A stretch of DNA of 64,000 nt from Ruminococcus sp. (GTDB taxonomy: Bacteria; Bacillota; Clostridia; Oscillospirales; Ruminococcaceae). The notes below the pieces were generated by a model. That model did not search any database. It worked only from the letters and a program-made list of their open reading frames with translations, and was not told the DNA's origin. Of this stretch, positions 7,856-15,299 are shown one piece after another. The first letter of the stretch is position 1. Each line of letters starts with the position of its first letter. The position numbers were made by a program, and so were the translations under genes. The stretch spans positions 30,756-94,755 of the forward strand of contig NZ_JAEFAJ010000007.1 of assembly GCF_016287535.1 (NCBI RefSeq). Reading direction: 5' to 3'.

Positions 7856-10800
7856 TTATTTAAGATATGAAGCAAGACCGCTTATGCCCTGTTTCTTTAT
7901 TTCTCCCGCAACAAGTCCGGCAACGATATTCGCGCCTTTCTCGCAGAAGTGGGTACCGTCCGTAGAGCCGGAAACCGCTCCCATAAGGTGATAGCTCTTT
8001 GCCGTATCATAGCCAACGGAGTTGTAATGGTTAACCATAAGGGTATTAAGATCTATGCAGGGTATGCTGTACTTTCCCGCAAGGTTGTAACAAGCCTCGT
8101 TGTAGTTGGTATAGCTGTTCTCGAACCTGCCGTTTGAGTAAGCCTTCATACCAATAGTCGTGGTTACAAGTATGGGAGTTGCTCCCTTGTCCTTTGCGGA
8201 CTTGATGAACTGAGTCATATACCACTCATATGAGCCCGATGAAGGATTGTCCACGTTTCCGCAGGTAGGAGCGTATCTGTCGGCATTTGCAGAGCCTGCG
8301 TCATTGATCGCAAACTGTATCATTACGAAGTCGCCCTCTCTGAGACTGTCTGCAATGGTCTGCCACCTGCCCTCGTCATAGAACTTCTTGGAGCTTCTTC
8401 CTGCTATAGAGTGATTTGCAACAGTGATATCACCGTTGAAGTAATCCTTCATATAATAGCCCCAGCCCTGCTGCGGAGCGTATGACTCACGGTAGCTCTG
8501 TACCGTTGAATCTCCTGCGATATAGAGAGTGTGCTGACCGCTTCCGGAGCTCTGCTGCTCCTGTGACGGGTCGTATATCTCAGCGTAGGGCTCGTCCGTG
8601 ATGATAAGCTCGATATAGTCGATATTCGGAGCTCCCTCCGACATTGCCGACTGCATGAGGATAGTGTTGTTACCTGCCTTCAGTGGCAGAACGATTCCGT
8701 ATTCCTGCCAGTCAGTCCATGAGCCTGTGCCTGGGAAGGACTGCATCCAGCACAAATCAAGATTATTATTTACAAAAAGCTTCATTTTACGGTCACTGGT
8801 GGAGCCGTTCGCAAAGCGGATATGGGTCATATAGTTTCCGTCAGAAGAAACATTCACCGTAAATGTAATGTTGCTGTCAGTGTTGTTGCCGAGGTTCACA
8901 TAGCCCTTATCGCAGGTATATCCGGAGTTTACCGTCTCGATGATACCGTCGTTCCATGTCTGGTCTGCCGCGTAGTACTTCACCGGAACAGGCGCAGTAG
9001 TTGTGGTGGTGTTGGTCGTAGCCGTAGTGGTAGTAGTTGTCATCGGTGCAGCAGCACTTGTCGGAAGATCGTTGAGACCGAGGAGATAAGTCTGTATGAA
9101 CAGCGCGTCTGCAACCGTCATGCCGTCGCCGTTGCCCGTAACGTCTGCATTGCGCACACCGTCAGCAGTTATAGCTCTGCCGGTGCCGCCGATACCGTAC
9201 TTGTTTGGATTTGCCAAAGCCTGCATTATGAGCACAGCGTCTGAAAGATCAACTCCGCCGTCGCAGTTCGCGTCACCGTACTTTATTGAGATATCGGGTA
9301 CATAAGAAGTTGTGGTCTCGGTCACAGTGGTCGTAGTTGTTTCAGTGACCGTTGTGGTAGTCGTTGGGACCGTTATAACGATATCATCGACCTCTATCAT
9401 TTCCCACTTCTGGCAGGCGTGACCGTTTACCTCCCACTGCTGTACATTGGCTCCGCTGCTGGTGGAGGCGCTTCCCACCTCTACCGCAGAGGCATCTCTT
9501 GAAGCCCTTGTGAGTATGGTAACTGTACCGTCGCCGTTGTCGGAAAACTTGAAGAACTGGTCGCTGTAGCCATTCTTATCCGCAACCACTATATTCGCGC
9601 CGTTGTCGCGGCTGCCGTTGTCAACATAGAGGCAGAGCTCGGAATCAACGGGCTTTATGTAGTAATAATCGCCTGTAGCCTGTATGCACTTCCATGTATT
9701 ATGGAGCTGTGAAACACCGCCTGACTGTCCCTGCTGAACATTTGCGCCGCTTGTCAAGTTTCCGTCAGCGACCTCCATGTAAAGACCGCTGTTGACGTTC
9801 CTGAACATATAGCTGACGTTTGCGTCAGGGTGTACGGGCTCTCTTGCGCCTGACTGTATCTCCTCCAGCATAATCTCCGCTATCTTCTGAGCGCCCATTT
9901 TGCTCTGGTGGAGATCATCAGCAGAACCATCGTTCTTTATGGCATAGTATGAAGCCATTCCGTCATAGCCCACGGAAAGGCCGAAATTCTGCCACCTTGT
10001 GAACAGATCAACTACCTGAACGCTCTGCTCGCTGCCTATCTTATCGAGAGAGCCGCCGTACCAGCGTCCGGTCAGTTTCGGGCTGCGCTGCAGATCGCCT
10101 CTCCTGCCCTGCTGCTTTACAAGGACTACCGTCATGCCCTTAGCCTTGGCACGCTTTACCATATCGGTGACAGTGTTGTAATACTCCGTTTCGTTGGAGT
10201 AGTTTGAATCGTTTATGCCTATGGAGATTATGTAATAGTCTCCGGATTTTCCGTAGGTCTCTATAGGTGCGAACTGTCCTGCGTCCACAAAGCCCTTGGC
10301 GTACTGTCCGCTGGTAGCCATATTGCGGACATCGTATGCAGTTCCGCCGAGCTTGCCGCTGAAAAACTGTCCCCAGCCATGCTGCGAGGTGTCTGCGCAG
10401 TTATAGTAATTTGCAACTGTTGAGTCTCCGCATATCCACACAGTAGGCGGCATTTCCCCGGTATCATTGAGCTGTGTTATCTCCACGGCAGCTATAGACT
10501 GCTCGCGGTTGCTCATACCCTCCACAGCCTGTATATTCAGCTGACCGTCGGTGACGGGGAGCTTCACAGTCTCGGTCGCACCTGAACCTGTGAGGTTCAT
10601 CATTTGCACCATGCTCTCAAGCTTTATGGTAGTACGCGGAGCATTTCCCACAGTTACCTTTACCTCGTAAAGTCCCTTCGGCAGATCAACATTGAAGGTA
10701 TTGCCTGTACCATAGTCCTTGAACTGCACTGCGTCTGCAAGAACTCCGCTTCCGCCAGCATTCACATTAGCCACGTTCCATGTCTGTGCGAAGCCGTAGC

Positions 10801-10999
10801 CTCTTCCAGAATTATAGCCGTCTGAAGCTGATACGCCGGTATAGCCTCCGGCTGCGCCGCTGCCGCCGAAGTCGAACTTCCAGCTTGCGGCCGCCTGTGC
10901 AGCGAACGGCTTTGTAAACTCAGCAGCTCCGGGTCCAGCAAAAGCGGAAACAGAAAGCGCCAGCGCCGCAAGTCCGCTCAGGATTTTTCTGAATCTCAT
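7856..10999 (-). CDS. Cellulosomal bimodular rhamnogalacturonan acetylesterase (CE12-CBM13-dockerin-CBM35-CE12)
   Basis: The product has 1047 residues. Domain order: signal peptide (1-36); beta-sandwich typical of CE12 N-termini (38-176); SGNH/CE12 domain 1 (185-385) with GDS at 191-193, GIND near 264 and Asp361/His364; ricin-type CBM13 (395-535); Thr-rich linker; type I dockerin (574-644) with two Ca-loop repeats (GDANCDGGVDLSDA and ADVTGNGDGMTVADA); second Thr linker; CBM35-like domain (675-800); CE12 domain 2 (824-1045) with GDS at 829-831 and Asp1014/His1017. CE12 enzymes remove acetyl groups from pectic rhamnogalacturonan or xylan. Both active sites look intact. The dockerin implies docking onto a cohesin scaffold outside the cell. 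It has its own promoter and terminator. Confidence 0.92.
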   Translation of the reverse strand: MRFRKILSGLAALALSVSAFAGPGAAEFTKPFAAQAAASWKFDFGGSGAAGGYTGVSASDGYNSGRGYGFAQTWNVANVNAGGSGVLADAVQFKDYGTGNTFNVDLPKGLYEVKVTVGNAPRTTIKLESMVQMMNLTGSGATETVKLPVTDGQLNIQAVEGMSNREQSIAAVEITQLNDTGEMPPTVWICGDSTVANYYNCADTSQHGWGQFFSGKLGGTAYDVRNMATSGQYAKGFVDAGQFAPIETYGKSGDYYIISIGINDSNYSNETEYYNTVTDMVKRAKAKGMTVVLVKQQGRRGDLQRSPKLTGRWYGGSLDKIGSEQSVQVVDLFTRWQNFGLSVGYDGMASYYAIKNDGSADDLHQSKMGAQKIAEIMLEEIQSGAREPVHPDANVSYMFRNVNSGLYMEVADGNLTSGANVQQGQSGGVSQLHNTWKCIQATGDYYYIKPVDSELCLYVDNGSRDNGANIVVADKNGYSDQFFKFSDNGDGTVTILTRASRDASAVEVGSASTSSGANVQQWEVNGHACQKWEMIEVDDIVITVPTTTTTVTETTTTTVTETTTSYVPDISIKYGDANCDGGVDLSDAVLIMQALANPNKYGIGGTGRAITADGVRNADVTGNGDGMTVADALFIQTYLLGLNDLPTSAAAPMTTTTTTATTNTTTTTAPVPVKYYAADQTWNDGIIETVNSGYTCDKGYVNLGNNTDSNITFTVNVSSDGNYMTHIRFANGSTSDRKMKLFVNNNLDLCWMQSFPGTGSWTDWQEYGIVLPLKAGNNTILMQSAMSEGAPNIDYIELIITDEPYAEIYDPSQEQQSSGSGQHTLYIAGDSTVQSYRESYAPQQGWGYYMKDYFNGDITVANHSIAGRSSKKFYDEGRWQTIADSLREGDFVMIQFAINDAGSANADRYAPTCGNVDNPSSGSYEWYMTQFIKSAKDKGATPILVTTTIGMKAYSNGRFENSYTNYNEACYNLAGKYSIPCIDLNTLMVNHYNSVGYDTAKSYHLMGAVSGSTDGTHFCEKGANIVAGLVAGEIKKQGISGLASYLK

Positions 11000-11046
11000 T
11001 TAAACTCCTCCAATTCCGTACAAAGTACGCATAATTATCTACTGTA

Positions 11047-11075
11047 ATTATATCATTGTTAATAATTCAAGTCAA
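11047..11075 (-). promoter_or_regulatory. Promoter of the CE12 dockerin gene
   Basis: Read leftward: TTGACT (11070-11075), a 17-base spacer and TATAAT (11047-11052). It precedes the start at 10999, which has a GGAGGAG site. Confidence 0.75.
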
Positions 11076-11202
11076 CGCTTCCTGTATGCACTTTTGAATT
11101 ATTTTTACGTATTTTTGTATCATTTTAACAACTATTCTACATAAAAATATACGACTGTAATTAGGGCAGACTATAGTCCGCTATGACGGTAAGACATTTT
11201 TT

Positions 11203-11273
11203 AGTACCAATAAGTACTCAAAGCAACATTATCTCCGATTAATGTGATAAAGTCATTAGTACCGAAAGGTTCT
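11203..11273. promoter_or_regulatory. Cluster of operator-like palindromes upstream of the XRE regulator
   Basis: The 305-base gap between the esterase and the XRE gene (11000-11304) holds the esterase promoter and three palindromes. AGTAC and GTACT lie at 11203-11218. ACATTA and TAATGT lie at about 11227-11246. AGTACC-GAAA-GGTTCT lies at 11258-11273. The first and third share TTAGTACC and begin 55 bases apart. They could be binding sites for the XRE protein encoded at 11305. No protein-coding content was seen in the gap. Confidence 0.4.
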
Positions 11274-11304
11274 AACTTCACATTATACTACAGGAGATGA
11301 TTAT

Positions 11305-11532
11305 ATGCATTTTCAGAGGCTGAAAGATCTGCGTGAAGATTCCGACCTGACCCAAACAAAGATCGCCGAGCTTCTTCACACGAGCCAAACTGTATATTCG
11401 CGCTATGAACGCGGATTTCAGACTATTCCTGTTGAACATCTTCTGATACTTGCTGACTTTTACGGTGTTTCCGTTGATTATATCCTCGGAAGGACCAACG
11501 TAAAGGAAACCGGCAGGCAAATAAAGAAATAA
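11305..11532 (+). CDS. XRE-family helix-turn-helix transcriptional regulator
   Basis: The product has 75 residues, essentially a single HTH_3 domain: LKDLREDSDLTQTKIAELL is followed by the recognition helix region TSQTVYSRYERG, and VDYILGRTNV closes the domain. Such one-domain proteins are phage-Cro-like DNA-binding repressors. An AGGAG site precedes the ATG. It lies 25 bases upstream of two RadC-family genes in the same direction and downstream of several palindromes, which suggests autoregulation and control of that pair. Confidence 0.85.
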   Translation: MHFQRLKDLREDSDLTQTKIAELLHTSQTVYSRYERGFQTIPVEHLLILADFYGVSVDYILGRTNVKETGRQIKK

Positions 11533-11557
11533 AACACAAAACGGGGGGGGATATGGA

Positions 11558-12241
11558 ATGAACGGCAAAAACGCTCACGCAGGACACAGGGAGCGTATGA
11601 GAAAGCGCTTCCTTGATTCGGGACAGGAGGGTCTTTTCGACCATGAGCTCCTTGAACTGCTCATGTTCTACGCTCGTCCCGTAGTCAATACCAACGGCAT
11701 TGCCCACGCACTTGCGGACGAATTCGGAAATACCGCAAAAGTTCTCTCAGCCGGTTCCGATATGCTTATGAGCGTAAAGGGAGTCGGTGAAGCCGGTGCT
11801 GCCTTTCTGAAGCTGATGTACGATTTCGGTACGGATTATCTCCGGAACTCCCACAGCAGCGAGACACTTTTGTCGAATGAGCAGCTCTTCACCTGTATCG
11901 CCGAGCAGTTTTCAGATTCTTCATCTGATATATGCACCATACTCTGTCTCAGTTCTAAATATGAGCTTCTGAGAGTCGTAACTGTTCCCACCGGGGATAT
12001 CCTCACAGGCAGGATATCGCCAAGAGAAATGGCTGCGATCATACTCAGAAGCAACGCTTCCTCAGTTTGCGCCGGAATAAACCACGGATACAGAATACCT
12101 GTTCCTGATGACCGTGACTATGCAACAGTCCACTTTTTCGGTGAGCTGCTTTCAGCTGTCGGAATAAGTTTCAGGGACTTTATAATAGCAGGCGGCGGCA
12201 GTTTCTTTTCCATGCGCGGAAGCGGTGCATTTACCTTCTGA
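11558..12241 (+). CDS. RadC-family protein with degenerate JAMM motif
   Basis: The product has 227 residues with the usual RadC layout: an N-terminal helix-hairpin-helix region (about 25-95, including MSVKGVGEAGAAF) and a C-terminal JAB/MPN fold. In intact RadC the metal site reads HNHPSG with a later PSxxD. Here the matching segment is INHGYRIPVPDDRD (174-187): the first His is Ile and the Pro is Gly, while one His and the last Asp remain. Metal-dependent hydrolase activity is therefore doubtful. It precedes a second RadC gene after only 3 bases. A GGGGGGG run upstream of the ATG serves as a loose ribosome site. Confidence 0.75.
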   Translation: MNGKNAHAGHRERMRKRFLDSGQEGLFDHELLELLMFYARPVVNTNGIAHALADEFGNTAKVLSAGSDMLMSVKGVGEAGAAFLKLMYDFGTDYLRNSHSSETLLSNEQLFTCIAEQFSDSSSDICTILCLSSKYELLRVVTVPTGDILTGRISPREMAAIILRSNASSVCAGINHGYRIPVPDDRDYATVHFFGELLSAVGISFRDFIIAGGGSFFSMRGSGAFTF

Positions 12242-12244
12242 GCC

Positions 12245-12973
12245 ATGCAGGACAATAATAAAAAGCTGCGCAGACAGCAGCTCCTTGATAAATACAAAAG
12301 ACTCGGCTTTTCAGGTCTTTCCGAGCATGAACGGCTGGAACTCCTGCTTATTTACGCACGCTGTGAGAATGCTGCTTCTCTCGCTTCGGATCTTCTGGGA
12401 GAATACGGCAGCGTAAACGCCCTCGTGAACGCCGATCCACATCTTCTCATGAAAGACAGCCGCATAAACGAAAATACGGCAGTCCTGCTGAAGCTTATCC
12501 CATGCATCAGCCGCTCTCTCTACACAGAGCGCTTTGTGATCAGGACGATAAGCGATACAGACTCTGCCGAAAGATACTTTTCAAGCCATTTCATCGGAGC
12601 GGTGGGTGAAAAGCTGATAATTACAGCTGTCAGCAAAAAATTCCGGGTATGCAGTTCAAAGATCCTCGCCTCCGGCACGACTGACAGGGTATCGGCTTCA
12701 TACCGTGATATTGCTGATTTCGTCGTAAAAACCGACTGTACCATATTTTTTACTGCCCACAATCACCCTGGCAGCAGTTCCGCTCCGTCTGAGGCAGATA
12801 TCGTATTCACAAGCAATCTCATCGCTTCCCTTTCAAAGCTGGGAGCTGTCCTCGCAGACCATATAATAGTCGGAACAGACGGATCGCTATCTCTGAGGAA
12901 AAGCGGACTTATACGTGAAATGACTGCCTCTCCCATCAAAGGCTACAAGCTCAGTGAACAGAAAGAGCCATAA
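12245..12973 (+). CDS. RadC-family JAB domain protein with intact JAMM motif
   Basis: The product has 242 residues. The N-terminal helical region (LDKYKRLGFSGLSEHERLELLL) is typical of RadC. The JAB domain has a complete metal site: HNH at 172-174 and PS-x-x-D with Asp185. It starts 3 bases after the upstream RadC-like gene ends, with little ribosome site of its own, so translational coupling is likely. RadC proteins were named for DNA repair, but their biochemical role is unsettled; some occur on mobile elements. The pair with an XRE regulator ends in a strong terminator. Confidence 0.8.
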   Translation: MQDNNKKLRRQQLLDKYKRLGFSGLSEHERLELLLIYARCENAASLASDLLGEYGSVNALVNADPHLLMKDSRINENTAVLLKLIPCISRSLYTERFVIRTISDTDSAERYFSSHFIGAVGEKLIITAVSKKFRVCSSKILASGTTDRVSASYRDIADFVVKTDCTIFFTAHNHPGSSSAPSEADIVFTSNLIASLSKLGAVLADHIIVGTDGSLSLRKSGLIREMTASPIKGYKLSEQKEP

Positions 12974-13005
12974 AGAAGAACAAGCTTCTTTATGGCTCTG
13001 TTTTT
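12964..13005 (+). terminator. Strong terminator after the RadC pair
   Basis: A perfect 15-base stem (12964-12978 with 12985-12999) is followed by GTTTTTATTT. It overlaps the end of the RadC gene and the end of the convergent gene at 13004. Confidence 0.9.
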
Positions 13006-13435
13006 ATTTCCCGGAAAAAGTCTCCGTACTGCGCGTCCTTGATATAGTCACGTCCTTATGCGTTGTTCTGATACCGCCCGGAGCTTTCTCGTCCGCTTTT
13101 TCAGAGTGTACAATCATACGTATATCGCTGAATCCGTCAAGCACCTGCGACAGCCTGTATACAGTCTCGCGGAGAATCTCCCGCTGATGCGCCCTGTATA
13201 CCTTTCCAACAGCTGAATCCGGATTTGTCTCGAAGAGAACATACATTAGACTGAGAGTCTCTTCACAGGTGTCGGGAGCATTAAGTATCCCGTTCACCAT
13301 TCTGAATGTCATACTTACGGAACCGTCCTCTGCAACAAACTCAGCCATTTCCGAGTTTGAGGCATATCTGCCGAATATCTCAATGAACACCGCATTGGTA
13401 AATCTCAGTACAAGGTAATTACGAAGCTCTTCCAT
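13004..13435 (-). CDS. Hypothetical protein downstream of metK
   Basis: The product has 143 residues, soluble and mostly helical by composition, with no recognised motif, signal or membrane segment. It begins 9 bases after metK ends and is therefore probably expressed from the metK promoter and SAM riboswitch. I do not recognise the family. Its frame is long and shows normal codon use, which supports a real gene. Confidence 0.55.
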   Translation of the reverse strand: MEELRNYLVLRFTNAVFIEIFGRYASNSEMAEFVAEDGSVSMTFRMVNGILNAPDTCEETLSLMYVLFETNPDSAVGKVYRAHQREILRETVYRLSQVLDGFSDIRMIVHSEKADEKAPGGIRTTHKDVTISRTRSTETFSGK

Positions 13436-13444
13436 ATTTATGCC

Positions 13445-14629
13445 TTATGAGAGAGCTGCCCTGAGTGCATCTGCTCTGTCTGTCTTCTCCCATGCAACGC
13501 CGAGTTCCTCGCGTCCCATATGACCGTAAGCGGCAAGCTGTCTGTACTGAGGCTTTCTGAGGTCGAGCATTTCGATGATAGCTGTCGGACGAAGGTCGAA
13601 TACCTTTGTAACTGCCTCGGCGAGCTCCTCTTCGTCAACCTTGCCTGTGCCAAATGTATCAACAAGTACAGAGATAGGCTTAGCAACACCGATAGCATAA
13701 GAAAGCTGTACCTCGCACTTGTCCGCGAGACCTGCTGCAACTATATTCTTTGCGATATAACGTGCTGCATAAGCTGCGCTTCTGTCTACCTTAGTCGGAT
13801 CCTTTCCGCTGAAAGCTCCGCCGCCGTGACGTGAATATCCGCCGTATGTATCAACGATTATCTTACGTCCTGTAAGACCGCTGTCGCCCTGAGGACCGCC
13901 TACTACGAAACGTCCTGTAGGATTTATGTAAATCTTTGTGTTCTTGTCCATGAGCTTTGAAGGAATAACTGCCTTTATAACGTACTCCTCGATATCCTTT
14001 CGGAGCTGCTTGAGGGAAACATCCGCGGAGTGCTGTGAAGAAACGACAACCGCATCGACTCTTACAGGCTTGCCGTCCACATACTCAACAGTTACCTGTG
14101 ACTTTCCGTCGGGACGGAGATAACGGAGAGTACCGTCCTTGCGGACCTCGGTGAGCTTTATGGAGAGCTTGTGAGCAAGTGAGATCGGAAGGGGCATGAG
14201 CTCAGGGGTCTCGTTGCAGGCAAAGCCGAACATTATTCCCTGATCTCCGGCACCGTTTGAAAGGCCGTCAGATTCGCCGTTCTCTTCTCTGTATTCAAAT
14301 GCCTCGTTAACGCCCATAGCGATATCAGGCGACTGTTCGTCGATAGATGTGAGCACAGCGCAGGTATGACCGTCAAAGCCGTACTTTGCTCTGTCGTAAC
14401 CGATGTCGATAACTACCTGACGGGCGATCTTTGGGATATCGATATCTGCTGAGGTCGTTATCTCGCCCATACAGAGTATCATACCGGTTGTAACGCAGGT
14501 CTCGCAGGCAACTCTTCCGAGCTTGTCCTGTTCGAGAATAGCGTCAAGCACCGCGTCAGAGATCTGGTCGCAGATCTTGTCGGGATGTCCCTCGGTCACT
14601 GATTCAGATGTGAAAAAGCATTTACTCAT
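13445..14629 (-). CDS. metK: S-adenosylmethionine synthetase
   Basis: The product has 394 residues, the usual length. It makes S-adenosylmethionine from methionine and ATP. Signature stretches are [15 protein letters not shown] near the start, [18 protein letters not shown] (the ATP loop) and [16 protein letters not shown] (the phosphate loop). The start at 14629 was chosen for its AGGAGG site and the conserved [17 protein letters not shown]-terminus; an upstream in-frame ATG falls inside the riboswitch terminator. Expression should be switched off at high SAM by the SAM-I element upstream. Confidence 0.97.
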   Translation of the reverse strand: MSKCFFTSESVTEGHPDKICDQISDAVLDAILEQDKLGRVACETCVTTGMILCMGEITTSADIDIPKIARQVVIDIGYDRAKYGFDGHTCAVLTSIDEQSPDIAMGVNEAFEYREENGESDGLSNGAGDQGIMFGFACNETPELMPLPISLAHKLSIKLTEVRKDGTLRYLRPDGKSQVTVEYVDGKPVRVDAVVVSSQHSADVSLKQLRKDIEEYVIKAVIPSKLMDKNTKIYINPTGRFVVGGPQGDSGLTGRKIIVDTYGGYSRHGGGAFSGKDPTKVDRSAAYAARYIAKNIVAAGLADKCEVQLSYAIGVAKPISVLVDTFGTGKVDEEELAEAVTKVFDLRPTAIIEMLDLRKPQYRQLAAYGHMGREELGVAWEKTDRADALRAALS

Positions 14630-14647
14630 AAAAAAACCCTCCTGAAA

Positions 14648-14675
14648 ATAAAAAAACTTCTCTATCCGAGAAGTC
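14648..14675 (-). terminator. Riboswitch-controlled terminator before metK
   Basis: On the minus strand ACTTCTC-GGATA-GAGAAGT is followed by a run of seven T. It lies between the SAM-I aptamer and metK, as expected for a transcriptional OFF switch. Confidence 0.85.
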
Positions 14676-14690
14676 ATGATCGCACAAAGC

Positions 14691-14792
14691 CCTCATCTTC
14701 CGGATAAAACCGCAGGAATTAGCACCTTCGACTCATTACGGTCAGGTTGCTGCGGCTTCACCGGTCCTGTTACCTCCGCCGCTCTTGATAAG
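14691..14792 (-). promoter_or_regulatory. SAM-I (S-box) riboswitch controlling metK
   Basis: On the minus strand the aptamer begins with CTTATCAAGAG, continues with GGCGGAGGTAACAGGACC and GTGAAGCCGCAGCAACC, then AAGGTGCTAATTCCTGC, and closes with GATGAG pairing back to CTTATC. These are the conserved S-box elements: P1, the kink-turn and the SAM pocket. SAM binding should favour the terminator at 14648-14675 and reduce metK and the downstream gene. Confidence 0.95.
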
Positions 14793-14803
14793 GTTATGAA
14801 AGT

Positions 14804-14832
14804 ATTATACACCTTTGTCGGAAATATGTCAA
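14804..14832 (-). promoter_or_regulatory. Consensus promoter of the metK unit
   Basis: Read leftward: TTGACA (14827-14832), a 17-base spacer and TATAAT (14804-14809). Transcription would start just before the S-box aptamer. Confidence 0.85.
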
Positions 14833-14862
14833 TAGGCAATTGCATGAATGCAACAATTTTTT

Positions 14863-14996
14863 GCACAAAACAAATGAGCCTCCTTTTCAGGAAGCTCATC
14901 TGCCATGATATAGGGATTATTGGGGATTTAATAATTTAATGTTGGGGTAAACATTAAACTACCATGAAAATCAGCCTCGGGATATTCTCCCTCAGC
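14863..14996 (-). ncRNA. Candidate small RNA with C-rich loops, between the sensor kinase and metK
   Basis: A leftward unit of about 130 bases lies between an extended -10 (15003-15008) and a terminator hairpin (14874-14899, on the minus strand ATGAGCTTCCT then AGGAGGCTCAT, followed by TTTGTTTT). It has no good reading frame. Folding by eye gives a 5' hairpin (GCTGAGGG with CCCGAGGC), an 11-base hairpin with a TACCCC loop (about 14931-14958), a single-stranded stretch with further CCCC and CCC motifs, and the terminator. C-rich loops are typical of Gram-positive sRNAs that pair with ribosome sites. It ends before the metK promoter, so it is not the metK leader. The family is unknown. Confidence 0.45.
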
Positions 14997-15002
14997 ATTT
15001 AT

Positions 15003-15011
15003 ATTATATCA
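15003..15011 (-). promoter_or_regulatory. Extended -10 promoter of the candidate small RNA
   Basis: On the minus strand TGATATAAT gives a TG-extended -10 with the hexamer at 15003-15008. No strong -35 is visible 17 bases upstream. The expected start is near 14996. Confidence 0.45.
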
Positions 15012-15299
15012 CATATTTATGTATTTTGTGTGAAAATGTTGATCGAGCAGCAGAGAAAATTAAGGCGAATAAAATTGCTTTTTTGTTAATACTGCACAAG
15101 GTGTACTGTAAATGTCCACTTATATAATACTTGGAGTATTATTTTGTAATTGAATCATAGCCAGTTATCACTTTTTATGCTTATAAGTAACCTTTAATAG
15201 TTCTCATGAACGGAATCACGGTGATACGTTCTTTTCTAACGCCGATATCAAGCCTTTCATGCCGGTTTACGAAAAGTATACCGATAAAAAAGCGTTGTT
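15012..15299. other. AT-rich intergenic stretch with a plus-strand hairpin
   Basis: No convincing gene is present. A GAACG and CGTTC hairpin with an ATCAC/GTGAT core lies at 15208-15231 and is followed by TTTTCT on the plus strand, so it could terminate an unseen rightward transcript. A TATAAT with a poor -35 lies upstream near 15130. From about 15190 a stop-free plus-strand frame runs into the kinase gene, with protein-like text (DIKPFMPVYEKYTDKKALFY) but no start codon or ribosome site; it may be a gene remnant or chance. Confidence 0.3.

Noticed and set aside
9000..9040. Tandem-repeat-like Thr codon tracts
   Set aside because: These encode the Thr-rich linkers of the dockerin protein and are ordinary for cellulosomal enzymes.
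14676..14939. Plus-strand open frame of 87 codons over the metK upstream region
   Set aside because: It lies antisense to the SAM-I riboswitch, promoter and candidate sRNA; it has no ribosome site and its codon use is poor.
14863..14996. 6S RNA as identity of the candidate sRNA
   Set aside because: The ends do not pair to give the long central-bubble hairpin of 6S RNA, and the unit is shorter than typical 6S RNAs.
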